Below, piece by piece: positions 1 through 8,860 of a stretch of 64,000 nt of DNA (positions are counted from its first letter, which is position 1; each line of letters begins with the position of its first letter). A program made the translations under genes and the position numbers. Origin of the DNA: Erwinia mallotivora (GTDB taxonomy: Bacteria; Pseudomonadota; Gammaproteobacteria; Enterobacterales; Enterobacteriaceae); NCBI RefSeq assembly GCF_000590885.1, contig NZ_JFHN01000053.1, positions 310,001 through 374,000 on the forward strand, given 5' to 3'. The notes beneath the pieces were generated by a model, which worked only from the letters and a program-made list of their open reading frames with translations, ran no database searches and was not told where the DNA came from.

Positions 1-151
1 GAACGGTATATACGTGCCGACCAATCTGATCCCGAAGCGTTTGCATCACAAACACCGTTTCATGGCGGTCCAGCCAGCTACGGTGTACCAGCCAGCCAGC
101 GGGTTTGTTAACTGCAACCAGCCATTCATCCTGATAGATAATTTCCAACAT
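1..151 (-). CDS. truC: tRNA pseudouridine synthase C, N-terminal part (cut by window edge)
   Basis: Only the first 50 codons lie in the window; the gene continues off the left edge. The translation opens MLEIIYQDEWLVAVNKPAGW and continues through VHRSWLDR, the typical start of TruC. TruC makes pseudouridine 65 in the TPsiC arm of some tRNAs. The catalytic HRLDRPTSG block of the family lies beyond the edge and cannot be checked. The ATG overlaps the stop codon of the upstream yqcC gene (TGATG), so the two are probably translationally coupled, as in other enterobacteria. Confidence 0.9.
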   Translation of the reverse strand, partial: MLEIIYQDEWLVAVNKPAGWLVHRSWLDRHETVFVMQTLRDQIGRHVYTV

Positions 152-477
152 CAGGAATGCGACTCAAAAAGTTGATCCATCTGGTTCAGAGCATGCAACA
201 ACGTCGCCCGGCACGGGATCTCCCCTTCCAGCGCAACCTCAAAATAAGGTGCAATAGCCAGCTTAGCCGGCAACTCTGCCCCGGCACAAAGCAGGGCATC
301 CATCCTTGCCAGAAAAACCCATTGCAGCCACTGCAATGGCATCATGGTATCAACGCAAAAGGGCTCCTGGCTTTCAAAGGCCGCAGCGTTTGGGGCGCAG
401 GTTTGCCACAGCCCGGCGTCCTGTAAAATTTCTTCAATTGCTACCAGGCATTGCCTGACCTGCGTTTCGCGGCTCAT
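151..477 (-). CDS. yqcC: YqcC family protein
   Basis: This is a 108-residue cytoplasmic protein of the YqcC (DUF446) family, whose usual length is about 109. The family hallmark is a central hydrophobic/aromatic block, here PFCVDTMMPLQWLQWVFLAR at roughly residues 39-58, followed by APYFEVAL. Its biochemical role is unknown; the constant link to truC suggests a role near RNA modification, which is only an inference. A strong AGGAG lies seven bases before the ATG. Its stop overlaps the truC start. The CsrB RNA gene lies directly upstream on the same strand, with its terminator separating the two. Confidence 0.9.
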   Translation of the reverse strand: MSRETQVRQCLVAIEEILQDAGLWQTCAPNAAAFESQEPFCVDTMMPLQWLQWVFLARMDALLCAGAELPAKLAIAPYFEVALEGEIPCRATLLHALNQMDQLFESHS

Positions 478-551
478 CAGCCCTCTCCTCTGGGTTTACA
501 GCTGGCTGCCAGCATACCATTCTCCATCAGCAGCGGTAAAAAGTACCGACG

Positions 552-584
552 AAAAAAAGGGAGCACTGTAATAACAGTGCTCCC
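552..584 (-). terminator. csrB Rho-independent terminator
   Basis: A perfect 10-bp stem (GGGAGCACTG/CAGTGCTCCC) with a six-base loop is followed on the minus strand by seven T residues. It ends CsrB and separates it from yqcC. Confidence 0.95.
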
Positions 585-866
585 GATTCGTTCGCAACCA
601 TCCCGCTACATTAATGCTCCCTGCTCGTCCTTGATAACTTTGTCCTTAAATGTTTCCTACAACTCACCATCAATGGTGATATTCCCTGAGCATCCTGCCT
701 CACTATCTATACTGATAGCTCTCATTCTCCATCCTGGAGGTGTCCCTTATCTCGTCCTGAGATGTTCCTGTTCTTCGTCCTGAAGACTATCCCTGCGTCA
801 TCATCCAGATGTGTCCTGATTCATTCCATGAATCACAGCATCCTTTCCGATGAGAGGTATTCTGCC
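552..866 (-). ncRNA. csrB: CsrB regulatory RNA (CsrA-sequestering)
   Basis: On the minus strand this stretch has about 20 GGA triplets, many as CAGGA or AAGGA and many in the loop of a short hairpin. Examples are CTCC-AGGAT-GGAG, CTTC-AGGA-CGAAG and ATCTC-AGGAC-GAGAT. That is the hallmark of CsrB-type RNAs, which titrate the translational regulator CsrA. The 3' part, from AAGGACAAAGTTATCAAGGA onward, and the GGGAGCACTG...CAGTGCTCCC terminator closely match E. coli CsrB as I remember it. The position between yqcC and syd is also the E. coli one. The 5' end is estimated from a TATCAT -10-like element at 872-877, so it may be off by several bases. Confidence 0.93.
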
Positions 867-1002
867 CTAATATGATAAGCAAACAATACGGGTCACATCC
901 GTTTTTGATTAAAATAGTATTTTTACAAAATAATACTGTAAACAAGATTATGATTTACAATGTTTTTAATCAAAAAGCTTGAGAACATTCCGCCCGTTAA
1001 AT

Positions 1003-1016
1003 AGCGATCTCTTACA
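1003..1016 (-). promoter_or_regulatory. Candidate UvrY/SirA (GacA-type) site upstream of csrB
   Basis: The minus strand reads TGTAAGAGATCGCT, matching the left part of the GacA/UvrY palindrome (TGTAAGAGATCTCTTACA). It lies about 140-150 bp upstream of the estimated csrB start. BarA-UvrY is known to activate csrB from a far-upstream site in E. coli. The right half-site is poorly conserved here. The DNA between it and the promoter is very AT-rich, which would fit a bending protein such as IHF. Confidence 0.6.
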
Positions 1017-1045
1017 ATCCATGTAAGACATATCTCACAAATTCA

Positions 1046-1609
1046 TCAGCAGTTTTCCGCAGAATTGACTGAATTTCTTAATAATGAAAGAAAATCAATG
1101 AGATTCGGGGCCAGTACGTTGCGCTTTTTTGTTCCCGTCTTTTCCAGCACCACTTCACCTGTGAGATTACATACCGCAATCACCTCCTGCTCGCTGGCGG
1201 ATGTCGCGATAAACAGCGTCGGAGAAAGTTTCAGGCGACGTTGCATAACCAGGTGCCCAATCAAATTTTCCTGTAAACGTAGAAAATCTTCTTCGCTCCA
1301 TGTTTGCAGCAGCGTATACATTTGCCCTGCCAGAGTAACAGTCATATCACCGGAAAATTGCGCTGTATACCAGTCAACCACTGATGGCTGAATACGCAAT
1401 TCCATTGCACGCTCAACTGCATCAAGATTTTTTGCCAGAGTAAAAGGCTGTGGCAGCCAGAAAACCTGATCGTCACAGCTGCTTTGTATGCAGGGCGATG
1501 GCACACCGTACAAATCACGGCTGGCAGGAGGGTGTCCACAGATACGCTGCCAGTCTTCGCAATAGCCCCGGGTAAAATCGGTCAGGGCGCGGGTCGTCTC
1601 TTCAGTCAT
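1046..1609 (-). CDS. syd: SecY-interacting protein Syd
   Basis: The 187-residue product starts MTEETTRALTDFT. A longer upstream in-frame start exists, but this ATG has an AGGAG at 1621-1625 and matches the family N-terminus (usual length about 181). Diagnostic blocks are LYGVPSPCI near residue 31, WLPQPFTLAKNLDAVERA, TLLQTWSEEDF and ENLIGHLVMQRRLKL. Syd is a small acidic cytoplasmic protein that binds SecY at the inner membrane and is thought to check or proofread the translocon. It sits between csrB and the divergent queF remnant, as in E. coli. Confidence 0.94.
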   Translation of the reverse strand: MTEETTRALTDFTRGYCEDWQRICGHPPASRDLYGVPSPCIQSSCDDQVFWLPQPFTLAKNLDAVERAMELRIQPSVVDWYTAQFSGDMTVTLAGQMYTLLQTWSEEDFLRLQENLIGHLVMQRRLKLSPTLFIATSASEQEVIAVCNLTGEVVLEKTGTKKRNVLAPNLIDFLSLLRNSVNSAENC

Positions 1610-1736
1610 TATTTTTTTCACTCCTGGTGGCCTGAGTTTCACTAAGGCGATGCTCATCCTGGCAGTCGGATCGATAGTGTCCGCTTGCCAACAATTTTTT
1701 CACTCTACCTGCTGGTAGCAGGCCGCAAGGTAAACC

Positions 1737-2027
1737 ATGTCTTTACAGGATACAAATCGGACGGTGAATGGTCTGACGCCGGGAAAACCGACAGAATATC
1801 ACGATATTTATCAACCCTTTTACTGCAAGCCGTGCCACGACGTTTGAACCGTGAAACCCCCGCCTCTTTCCTGAAAGCTTACCCTTTCAGGGTGCCAACA
1901 TCTGAGCGCTATATGAACTGTCCTGGCTGAATGCACGGGGCGTGTCACAGGTGGCGGCCTTGATATTAATCCGTGGCGAAGCAATGGAATATTCAAACCC
2001 GCACGATCCCTTCTGGTACGTCAGTGA
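1737..2027 (+). pseudogene. queF: queF remnant (NADPH-dependent preQ0 reductase), internally deleted
   Basis: Three pieces of QueF survive in order but in different frames. The first is an N-terminal stretch from the ATG at 1737 (NGLTPGKPTEYHDIYQ). The second, after a frameshift near 1815-1823, is LLQAVPRRLNRE and then ALYELSWLNARGVSQVA. The third is the extreme C-terminus GGLDINPWRSN...LVRQ ending at 2027. About 290 bp remain of a gene normally near 850 bp. The missing middle should contain the QueF signature and the catalytic Cys and Asp. A TGA also replaces what is a Trp codon in the family (INI-stop-ALYELSW). Position between syd and ppnN matches intact queF in E. coli. It cannot make a working enzyme. 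Confidence 0.9.
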
Positions 2028-2210
2028 TTGACTGCATTTTGCGTACCGTTACGCATAAGCACAAGGTACGCTATTGTTAAACCCTGCTGTACAACGCTAC
2101 TCTGAGAGTGGGCTAAGGTTTTCCTGCCCACGGAAATTTCCTCTTCACGACGAGAACGCCTTGCTGTCGTCGGGAGTGACTACTGCCCGGAGGGGTATAA
2201 AGGAGTTAAA

Positions 2211-3569
2211 TTGATTACACAAATCAGCCCGTTAGGCTCAATGGATCTGCTTTCCCAGCTGGAAGTCGACATGCTGAAAAGAACCGCCAGCAGCGACCTC
2301 TATCAACTGTTTCGCAACTGTTCTCTTGCCGTACTTAACTCCGGCAGCCAGACCGACAGCAGTCATGAATTGCTCTCCCGCTTTGAAAATTTCGATATCA
2401 ACGTGTTACGGCGCGAACGCGGCGTCAAACTTGAACTGCTCAATCCCCCGGAAGAAGCCTTTGTCGATGGGCGGATTATCCGTTCGTTGCAGGCCAACCT
2501 GTTTGCCGTCCTGCGCGATATTCTGTTTGTAAATGGTCAGATCGACAGCGCCGCGCAGTATCAGAACAGTGATGACCCGGTACATATTACCAACCTGGTA
2601 TTCTCCATCCTGCGTAATGCCAGAGCGCTGCATGTTGGAGAAGAACCGAATACCGTGGTCTGCTGGGGCGGACACTCAATTAATGACATCGAATACCAGT
2701 ATTGCCGTAAGGTCGGTTCCCAGCTTGGCCTGCGCGAGCTTAATATCTGTACCGGCTGTGGGCCCGGTGTCATGGAAGCGCCGATGAAAGGGGCGGCGGT
2801 GGGTCATGCACAACAGCGCTACAAAGAAGGACGTTTTATTGGCCTGACTGAACCGTCAATTATCGCCGCCGAGCCGCCGAATCCGCTGGTTAACGAACTG
2901 ATCATCATGCCGGATATTGAGAAGCGACTGGAAGCGTTTGTGCGTATTGCGCACGGTATCATCATCTTTCCTGGCGGGGTGGGCACCGCTGAAGAGCTGC
3001 TCTACCTGCTGGGCATTATGATGAATCCGGAGAACCACAATCAGGTGCTACCGCTGATACTGACCGGACCGAAGGAGAGTGCAGACTATTTCCGGGTAAT
3101 GGATGAATTTATCGTCAACACCCTGGGGGAAGCCGCTCGCCAGCACTACACCATCATTATTGATGATGCGCCTGAAGTCGCTCGCCTGATGAAAAAGGCC
3201 ATGCCGAAAGTTAAAGAACATCGTCGTGAAACGGGTGATGCCTACAGTTTTAACTGGGCAATACGCATTGCGCCAGACCTTCAGGTGCCGTTTGTGCCAA
3301 CGCATGAAAACATGGCTAACCTGAATCTTTCACCTGACCAGCCTGCCGAGCAGCTTGCCGCCGCCCTGCGTCGGGCTTTCTCCGGAATTGTGGCCGGAAA
3401 CGTCAAGGATGTGGGTATCCGGGCGATCAAAGAGAAAGGACGTTACAAAATTCATGGCGACCCGGAAATCATGCGCCGTATGGACGATTTGTTACAGGGA
3501 TTTGTTGCCCAGCACCGCATGAAGCTGCCGGGAACCGCTTACATCCCCTGCTACGAAATCATTAAATAA
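2211..3569 (+). CDS. ppnN: Nucleotide 5'-monophosphate nucleosidase PpnN
   Basis: The 452-residue product starts at a TTG preceded by AAAGGAG; the E. coli protein also begins [12 protein letters not shown] from a TTG. PpnN hydrolyses the N-glycosidic bond of purine and pyrimidine nucleoside monophosphates, releasing base and ribose 5-phosphate, and in E. coli is controlled by (p)ppGpp. The central LOG/lysine-decarboxylase-like Rossmann domain is visible: [17 protein letters not shown] near residue 179 and [13 protein letters not shown] near residue 254. Length and N- and C-terminal extensions match the family. In E. coli sdaCB separates ppnN from xni; here xni follows 43 bp downstream. Confidence 0.95.
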   Translation: MITQISPLGSMDLLSQLEVDMLKRTASSDLYQLFRNCSLAVLNSGSQTDSSHELLSRFENFDINVLRRERGVKLELLNPPEEAFVDGRIIRSLQANLFAVLRDILFVNGQIDSAAQYQNSDDPVHITNLVFSILRNARALHVGEEPNTVVCWGGHSINDIEYQYCRKVGSQLGLRELNICTGCGPGVMEAPMKGAAVGHAQQRYKEGRFIGLTEPSIIAAEPPNPLVNELIIMPDIEKRLEAFVRIAHGIIIFPGGVGTAEELLYLLGIMMNPENHNQVLPLILTGPKESADYFRVMDEFIVNTLGEAARQHYTIIIDDAPEVARLMKKAMPKVKEHRRETGDAYSFNWAIRIAPDLQVPFVPTHENMANLNLSPDQPAEQLAAALRRAFSGIVAGNVKDVGIRAIKEKGRYKIHGDPEIMRRMDDLLQGFVAQHRMKLPGTAYIPCYEIIK

Positions 3570-3612
3570 CTTCAACCCGGGGCGGCATCAGCCGCTCCCT
3601 TATTAGCCGATC

Positions 3613-4398
3613 ATGACTATTCATTTGTTAATTGTTGATGCATTGAATTTGATCCGCCGTATTCATGCGGTTCAGGGATCGCCCTGCCTGCAAAGCTGTG
3701 TTCAGGCGCTGCAACAGCTGATTGTGCACAGCCAGCCCAGCCATGCCGTGGCGGTATTTGATGATGATGACCGCCACCAGAGTTGGCGTCATCAGCTGCT
3801 GCCGGATTACAAAGCAGGAAGAACCCCGATGCCAGAAACGCTACGGGAAGAGATGCCCCGGCTGCGTGACGCCTTCGCTGCGGCAGGCGTAAACTGCTGG
3901 CACGCTCCCGGCGAAGAGGCAGACGATCTGGCCGCCACGCTGGCGACAAAAGTGGTCACCAGCGGTCACCAGGCGACCATTGTCTCTACCGATAAAGGCT
4001 ATTGTCAGTTAGTGGCACCGACTATCCGCATCCGGGACTACTTCCAGAAACGCTGGCTGGATGTGCCTTTTATCAGCAATGAGTTTGGCGTAAGCCCGGC
4101 ACAACTTGTCGATTACTGGGGACTGGCCGGGATTAGCAGCAGCAAAATTCCCGGAGTAGCAGGTATTGGGGCTAAAAGTGCGGCTCAGCTGCTTCAGCAA
4201 TTTGGTACGCTGGATGCGCTCTATGAAAACCTGCCTGCGGTGGCCGAAAAATGGCGCAACAAGCTGGAGAAAAATCGTGAGATGGCGCTAATCTGCCGCC
4301 AGGTTGCCAGGCTGAAAACCGACCTGGAACTGACAGGCAACCTGAAAGAACTCCGGCTGAATCCCATTCCTCTTCAGGCTGACCCGTTCAGCAACTGA
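3613..4398 (+). CDS. xni: Flap endonuclease Xni (ExoIX)
   Basis: The 261-residue protein belongs to the 5'-nuclease (FEN) family, equivalent to the nuclease domain of DNA polymerase I. Metal-binding and helical-arch features are present: [14 protein letters not shown] at the N-terminus, [11 protein letters not shown] near residue 101, [10 protein letters not shown] near 129 and a helix-hairpin-helix [14 protein letters not shown] near 183. It is thought to cut 5' flaps in a structure-specific manner. It is about ten residues longer than the E. coli protein at the C-terminus. It is convergent with rlmM, with only 18 bp between stop codons. Confidence 0.94.
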   Translation: MTIHLLIVDALNLIRRIHAVQGSPCLQSCVQALQQLIVHSQPSHAVAVFDDDDRHQSWRHQLLPDYKAGRTPMPETLREEMPRLRDAFAAAGVNCWHAPGEEADDLAATLATKVVTSGHQATIVSTDKGYCQLVAPTIRIRDYFQKRWLDVPFISNEFGVSPAQLVDYWGLAGISSSKIPGVAGIGAKSAAQLLQQFGTLDALYENLPAVAEKWRNKLEKNREMALICRQVARLKTDLELTGNLKELRLNPIPLQADPFSN

Positions 4399-4416
4399 GT
4401 TAATTGTGCATGGCCG

Positions 4417-5517
4417 TCATCGTTCGTCACGACGGCCCGGGGTTGCCCCCCAAATCCGCCGGATATGTACTGTGACTTCCTCTCGGTCATGGTAAAGCTG
4501 GCGAGCCTGAATCTGTGCGTTAATACCGTTGGCTTTCAGCTTCTCATTGATCATCGCCAGATTTTGCGTCACTTCTTCATAACGCTTTTTCATCGGCAGC
4601 TTCAGGTTAAATATCGTTTCACGGCACCAGCCATTAACCAGCCAGTCCGCTATCAGGTTAGCGACACGCACCGGTTTCTCCACCATATCGCAAACCAGCC
4701 AGTAAATGTTGTTGCGCGTGGGACGATATTTAAAACCGTCTTCACGGTGATGGAAAACCTGCCCGCTATCCATCAGGGCTGGAGCCATCGGCCCATTATC
4801 CACGGCGTGGACCATCATGCTGCGTTTGACCAGTTGATAAGTCCATCCACCGGGACAGGCCCCCAGATCGACCGCATACATGCCGCTGCCCAACCGCTCA
4901 TCCCATTCGTCGGCAGGAATAAAAACGTGAAACGCCTCTTCCAGCTTCAACGTAGAGCGACTGGGCGCATCCGCCGGAAATTTCAGCCGGGGAATCCCCA
5001 TAAAGAACGGCGAATTATTCTGCGTCAGCGAGTAGCCGACGTAGCAGCACCCCGGAGCAATGAAGAAGACATGTACCACCGGACGCTTTGAATTTTCGTG
5101 ATTAAGCAGCACACCAGCAGCACGCAGAGAACTGCGCAACGGGACGGTGAATTTCCGGCAGAACTTTAACAGCTCTTTGCTCTCATTGGTGTCTGGCACC
5201 TCAACGCGCAGCTCTCCGCCTTTTTCCACGTTGCCGTTCAACGCCGCCGTTATCGGTGTTACCCGATCATCCGGGGGCAGGTCACGTAATAACTCCCCCA
5301 CGACAATCATCTGGCGGGAAAAGATCAGTTCGCTGAACGGCAGCTCGCCGATAAGCTTTTCTGCGTCCTGCGGCTGATAGCACTCAAACAGCACGTAACC
5401 CGACTCTTCTTTAACCCTGGCAAAGCCGAAAACCTCACGTGCTGCGGCTCTGGCCGTAATTTCTGCCGCACACTCTTTTTCAAAGCCCTGGCGGCAGTAA
5501 AGTAAAATTTTATTCAT
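4417..5517 (-). CDS. rlmM: 23S rRNA (cytidine-2498-2'-O)-methyltransferase RlmM
   Basis: The 366-residue enzyme uses S-adenosylmethionine to methylate the 2'-OH of C2498 in 23S rRNA. It has an N-terminal THUMP-like region and a C-terminal Rossmann methyltransferase domain. The cofactor loop is [14 protein letters not shown] around residues 217-230. A conserved block [17 protein letters not shown] follows, then the lysine-containing [11 protein letters not shown] segment. Its start overlaps the end of ygdD by eight bases, so ygdD-rlmM is an operon with coupled translation. Confidence 0.95.
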   Translation of the reverse strand: MNKILLYCRQGFEKECAAEITARAAAREVFGFARVKEESGYVLFECYQPQDAEKLIGELPFSELIFSRQMIVVGELLRDLPPDDRVTPITAALNGNVEKGGELRVEVPDTNESKELLKFCRKFTVPLRSSLRAAGVLLNHENSKRPVVHVFFIAPGCCYVGYSLTQNNSPFFMGIPRLKFPADAPSRSTLKLEEAFHVFIPADEWDERLGSGMYAVDLGACPGGWTYQLVKRSMMVHAVDNGPMAPALMDSGQVFHHREDGFKYRPTRNNIYWLVCDMVEKPVRVANLIADWLVNGWCRETIFNLKLPMKKRYEEVTQNLAMINEKLKANGINAQIQARQLYHDREEVTVHIRRIWGATPGRRDER

Positions 5518-5905
5518 GGCCCATCGCCTTTTTTTTCAGACGCAGCGCGCCAACTAACATTAATATCCAGCCCACCAGAAAACAGGTGCCACCTACAGGG
5601 GTCACATAAACCCACAATCGCAGGTGAGAGAGCGCCAGGCAGTAGAGACTGCCACTGAATAACACCGTTCCCAGCGCCAGAAACGCGCTGCTCCAGTAAA
5701 ACCAGATATTGGCCCGGCGCAGCATGGCAGCCGCTATTCCCAGAATAGCCAGAGTGTGAAATCCCTGATACTCCAGGCCGGTTTTCAGCCAGGCCATTTC
5801 ACTCGCACCCAGCGATTTACTCAGCACATGAGCACCAAATGCCCCCAGCATCACAAACATAAATCCACTGATGGCTGAAAAAATCAGCATTGCACGACTC
5901 GACAT
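5510..5905 (-). CDS. ygdD: DUF423 inner-membrane protein YgdD
   Basis: The 131-residue product starts [15 protein letters not shown], using the ATG at 5905 behind GAGGATGAGTC; this matches the family length of 131. It has four predicted membrane helices and the DUF423 signatures [11 protein letters not shown] near residue 20, [14 protein letters not shown] near 43, and [10 protein letters not shown]. Function is unknown. It overlaps rlmM by eight bases and lies 48 bp downstream of gcvA on the same strand, so gcvA-ygdD-rlmM may be co-transcribed. Confidence 0.93.
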   Translation of the reverse strand: MSSRAMLIFSAISGFMFVMLGAFGAHVLSKSLGASEMAWLKTGLEYQGFHTLAILGIAAAMLRRANIWFYWSSAFLALGTVLFSGSLYCLALSHLRLWVYVTPVGGTCFLVGWILMLVGALRLKKKAMGHE

Positions 5906-5953
5906 TGACTCATCCTCAAAGATTGCCTGCACCGCACACCGGATAACAAGGCC

Positions 5954-6871
5954 TCAGCTGTCATAGCGAAAACGAAACTTTTCCTGTTCACTGGCGGCTT
6001 TTGCCAGAATCCACCGACGAAAGGCGGCTATTTTACCCAGATCTGCCTGACTGTCATGACAAACCAGATAAAAAGCATTTTTACTCACCAGCACGTCATT
6101 AAAAGGACAGGCCAGTCGCCCGGCCTCAATTTCTGTCTGTGCCATCACATTATTTGCCAGCGCAACGCCCTGCCCGTGGATAGCGGCCTGTAACACCATC
6201 GCGCTATGGCTGAAAATGGGCCCGTGCTGCACATTGATATGTGCCACGCCAAGCTGACGGGTATAAGATTGCCAGTCACGACGTGATGCGTCATGCAGCA
6301 GGGTATGACTTGCCAGGTCCTGGGGGGTTTTCAGGGGGCGATCGCCCGTCAGTAAAAGTGGAGAACAGACCGGCAACAGATATTCAGCATACAGTTTTTC
6401 CACCCTCAATCCCGGCCAGTTACCACGGCCATAAAAAATGGCCACATCGACATCATCAGCCAGTTTCGCCTCATCGCGGTCTGTTGCCTGGATGCGCACA
6501 TCAATCCCCGGATAAGCTGAATTAAAGCTGGCAAGCCTCGGCACCAGCCACTGAATGGCAAAACTGGGCAGCAGACTGACGGTCAGCGCACCTTTGGCGC
6601 TGCGAGCCTGAAGCTTGCGGGTGGCCTCATTCAGATCGGAAAAAATCTCTTTAATGTCCAGATAGTAACTCTGCCCTTCTTCGGTCAGCAGCAGCGATCG
6701 ATTACGTCGACGAAACAGCTTCAGCCCCAAAAAATCCTCAAGTGACTTGATTTGATGGCTGACCGCAGCCTGGGTGACAAACAGCTCTTCAGCCGCTTTA
6801 GTAAAACTAAGATGTCTGGCCGCAGCATCAAACACACGCAGCGCATTCAGAGGAGGGAGACGTTTGGACAT
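5954..6871 (-). CDS. gcvA: LysR-type regulator of glycine cleavage GcvA
   Basis: This 305-residue LysR-family regulator has an N-terminal winged helix-turn-helix (FTKAAEELFVTQAAVSHQIK, near residues 23-42) and a C-terminal effector domain. The N-terminal MSKRLPPLNALRVFDAAARH is characteristic of GcvA. GcvA controls the glycine cleavage operon (gcvTHP) with GcvR and purines, and activates the divergent gcvB RNA gene. The 130 bp between gcvA and GcvB is the shared control region. Confidence 0.95.
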   Translation of the reverse strand: MSKRLPPLNALRVFDAAARHLSFTKAAEELFVTQAAVSHQIKSLEDFLGLKLFRRRNRSLLLTEEGQSYYLDIKEIFSDLNEATRKLQARSAKGALTVSLLPSFAIQWLVPRLASFNSAYPGIDVRIQATDRDEAKLADDVDVAIFYGRGNWPGLRVEKLYAEYLLPVCSPLLLTGDRPLKTPQDLASHTLLHDASRRDWQSYTRQLGVAHINVQHGPIFSHSAMVLQAAIHGQGVALANNVMAQTEIEAGRLACPFNDVLVSKNAFYLVCHDSQADLGKIAAFRRWILAKAASEQEKFRFRYDS

Positions 6872-6966
6872 GATTACCGGACAGTTGTTGGCTGTGACAA
6901 AACGTAAGACGCCTGACAGAGTTTTACGTATTAGTTTTTTTTATCCGAGGCATTATAATTTGTCCG

Positions 6967-6995
6967 TTGAGGATGCACCAGCAAATACCTATAGT
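6967..6995 (+). promoter_or_regulatory. gcvB promoter
   Basis: A -35-like TTGAGG (6967-6972) and a -10 TATAGT (6990-6995) are spaced by 17 bp. The -10 ends six bases before the first base of GcvB as defined by alignment with the known RNA. GcvA binding sites are expected upstream in the shared region but were not resolved. Confidence 0.65.
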
Positions 6996-7001
6996 TGCGG
7001 C

Positions 7002-7209
7002 ACTTCCAGAGCCGGAACGAAAAGCAGGTTAGAAATTCAGGCAGTTAAGTGAGATTTTGGCAGGCTTTTGGCTGGTGGTCGTGATGTTGTGTTTGCAATT
7101 GGTCTGACGATTTTCAGACCGTGGGTGGTTCAGCTACCTTTTATCAGTCCCGGATTTATCCTGTCTGTCCACAAAATTAACAGCACCGCAGTTGCGGTGC
7201 TTTTTTTTT
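7002..7209 (+). ncRNA. gcvB: GcvB small RNA
   Basis: The sequence opens ACTTCCAGAGCCGGAACGAAAAG, matching the E. coli GcvB 5' end (ACTTCCTGAGCCGGAACG...). It contains the G/U-rich seed region R1 (GTGATGTTGTGTTTGCAATTGGTCT), the block TTTATCCTGTCTGTCCA, and a GCACCGCAGTTGCGGTGC terminator. GcvB is an Hfq-dependent RNA that represses many amino-acid and peptide transporter mRNAs. R1 is about six bases shorter than I recall for E. coli, lacking one GTT-rich repeat. It is divergent from gcvA, as expected. Confidence 0.95.
7183..7209 (+). terminator. gcvB Rho-independent terminator
   Basis: The hairpin GCACCGCAGTTGCGGTGC (7183-7200) is followed by nine T residues. It ends GcvB just before the convergent ygdI stop codon at 7218. 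Confidence 0.93.
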
Positions 7210-7217
7210 ACGTTAGC

Positions 7218-7442
7218 TTACTGCCCCATCTCAACCATTTCTTTTACATCAGAACGATTGATCTGTTGTTTGTTACCATTAGCATCTTTGTAGCTGATCA
7301 TTCCGGTATCACTGTCCACCACTGGTTTGCCACTGGAGACAATGGTCCGGCCATCATTGGTGTGCATCACATAGTTGCTGGAACAGGCAGCCAGAGTAAA
7401 AGTCATGGCGCAGGCGGCCATAATAGCAGCGAGTTTTTTCAT
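7218..7442 (-). CDS. ygdI: Small lipoprotein YgdI (DUF903)
   Basis: The 74-residue product starts MKKLAAIMAACAMTFTLAAC. An upstream in-frame extension is not supported by family length (about 75). A signal peptide leads to the lipobox TLAAC with Cys20. The mature part contains NYVMHTNDGRTIVSSGKP and SYKDANGNKQQINRSDV, the DUF903 SH3-like fold. It is probably anchored in the outer membrane; its role is unknown. A second family member, ygdR, is encoded at 37339-37554. Confidence 0.93.
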   Translation of the reverse strand: MKKLAAIMAACAMTFTLAACSSNYVMHTNDGRTIVSSGKPVVDSDTGMISYKDANGNKQQINRSDVKEMVEMGQ

Positions 7443-7652
7443 CTTTTTGTATCTCCTTGCAGTAGTAATGCGATAAACCCCCGCAGATGGCGATAACTGA
7501 AGGCCTTTCAGCCAAATACACATTTGCGAGTGATAGTTTAAACCTTGCATAATTGAGGATAACGCGCTTTTTCAACATTGCCAGCCGGGCACCTGCAATT
7601 CAGAGTGGTCCTGAATGAAAGCGCATCAATTCATCATCCGCCAGAGGAGAGT

Positions 7653-8858
7653 ATGACGTCATTTATCCCAGCACAGTTTCGCCAGCAGTTCCCGGCACTG
7701 GCCGACGCCGGAGTCTATCTGGACAGCGCCGCCACGGCACTCAAACCCGAGGCGGTGATTGAGGCGACACGGCAGTTTTACAGCCTGAATGGCGGAACGG
7801 TCCATCGCAGCCAGTTTGCCGCAGCCCGCCAGTTAACTGAGCGCTATGAACATGCCCGCAGCCAGGTCGCCCGCTTGCTGGCTGCTGCAACAGACAGCAG
7901 TATTATCTGGACAAAAGGCACCACCGAAGCCATTAATCTGGTGGCCCAGGCCTGGCTACGTCCTCGTCTGCAACCAGGCGATGAGATCGTCGTCAGTGAG
8001 GCTGAGCACCATGCCAACCTGGTGCCCTGGTTGATGGTGGAAAAACAGTGTGGCGCGAAAGTCATCCGCTGGCCGCTGGGAGAAGATCTTCTACCTGACA
8101 TGTCGTTACTGCCAGCGTTGCTTAACTCATCCACCCGGCTACTGGCGCTGGGCCAGATGTCGAATGTCACCGGCGGCTGCCCGGATCTGGCGCAGGCCAT
8201 TTCGCTGGCCCACCAGGCAGGCGCAAAAGTGATGATTGACGGTGCGCAGGGCGTGGTGCATAGCTCAGTTGATGTGCAGGCGCTGGATATCGACTTTTAT
8301 GCTTTTTCAGCACACAAGCTGTATGGCCCGATGGGAACCGGGGTACTTTATGCCAGACCCGAACTTCTGGAAATCATGGAACCCTGGCAGGGTGGAGGCA
8401 AAATGCTCTCCTCCGTCACCTTTGAGGGCTTTACCGCCATGCCTGCCCCCTGGCGGTTTGAGGCAGGGACGCCTAACGTTGCTGGCGTGACAGGCCTTAG
8501 CGCAGCACTGACATGGCTGGAAGATCAGGACCGAACTGAGGCTGAGAACTGGAGTTGCGGACTGGCTGAACTGGCTGAACAACGTCTGAAGAATCTTCCC
8601 GGCTTTCGCAGCTTTCGTGCCGGGCGCTCCAGCCTGCTGTCGTTTGACATTGCCGGTATCCACCACAGCGATGTGGTGACGCTGCTGGCAGAAAGTGGCA
8701 TTGCGCTGCGTGCCGGCCAGCACTGTGCGCAACCTCTGATACAGGCACTGGGCGTGAGCGGTACTTTGCGCGCCTCATTTGCCCCTTATAATACGCACAA
8801 CGATGTTGACGCGTTGGTACGCGGTATGACTACCGCGCTGGAAATACTGGCAGACTAA
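7653..8858 (+). CDS. csdA: Cysteine desulfurase CsdA
   Basis: This 401-residue PLP enzyme removes sulfur from cysteine (or selenium from selenocysteine) and passes it as a persulfide to CsdE. The ATG at 7653 follows AGAGGAGAG and gives the family N-terminus and length; the reading frame is open further upstream but that part is not conserved. The PLP lysine lies in [10 protein letters not shown] (Lys222) and the persulfide-forming cysteine in AGQHCAQPL (Cys358), both at the expected E. coli positions. [10 protein letters not shown] and [10 protein letters not shown] are further aminotransferase class V motifs. csdE follows two bases after the stop. Confidence 0.96.
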   Translation: MTSFIPAQFRQQFPALADAGVYLDSAATALKPEAVIEATRQFYSLNGGTVHRSQFAAARQLTERYEHARSQVARLLAAATDSSIIWTKGTTEAINLVAQAWLRPRLQPGDEIVVSEAEHHANLVPWLMVEKQCGAKVIRWPLGEDLLPDMSLLPALLNSSTRLLALGQMSNVTGGCPDLAQAISLAHQAGAKVMIDGAQGVVHSSVDVQALDIDFYAFSAHKLYGPMGTGVLYARPELLEIMEPWQGGGKMLSSVTFEGFTAMPAPWRFEAGTPNVAGVTGLSAALTWLEDQDRTEAENWSCGLAELAEQRLKNLPGFRSFRAGRSSLLSFDIAGIHHSDVVTLLAESGIALRAGQHCAQPLIQALGVSGTLRASFAPYNTHNDVDALVRGMTTALEILAD

Positions 8859-8860
8859 TA

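Noticed and set aside
451-783. Plus-strand frame of 110 codons
   Set aside because: It is antisense to the CsrB RNA and crosses its terminator; the composition reflects the repeated CsrA-binding motifs.
4465-5091. Plus-strand frame of 208 codons
   Set aside because: It is entirely antisense to rlmM, which is a clear family match.
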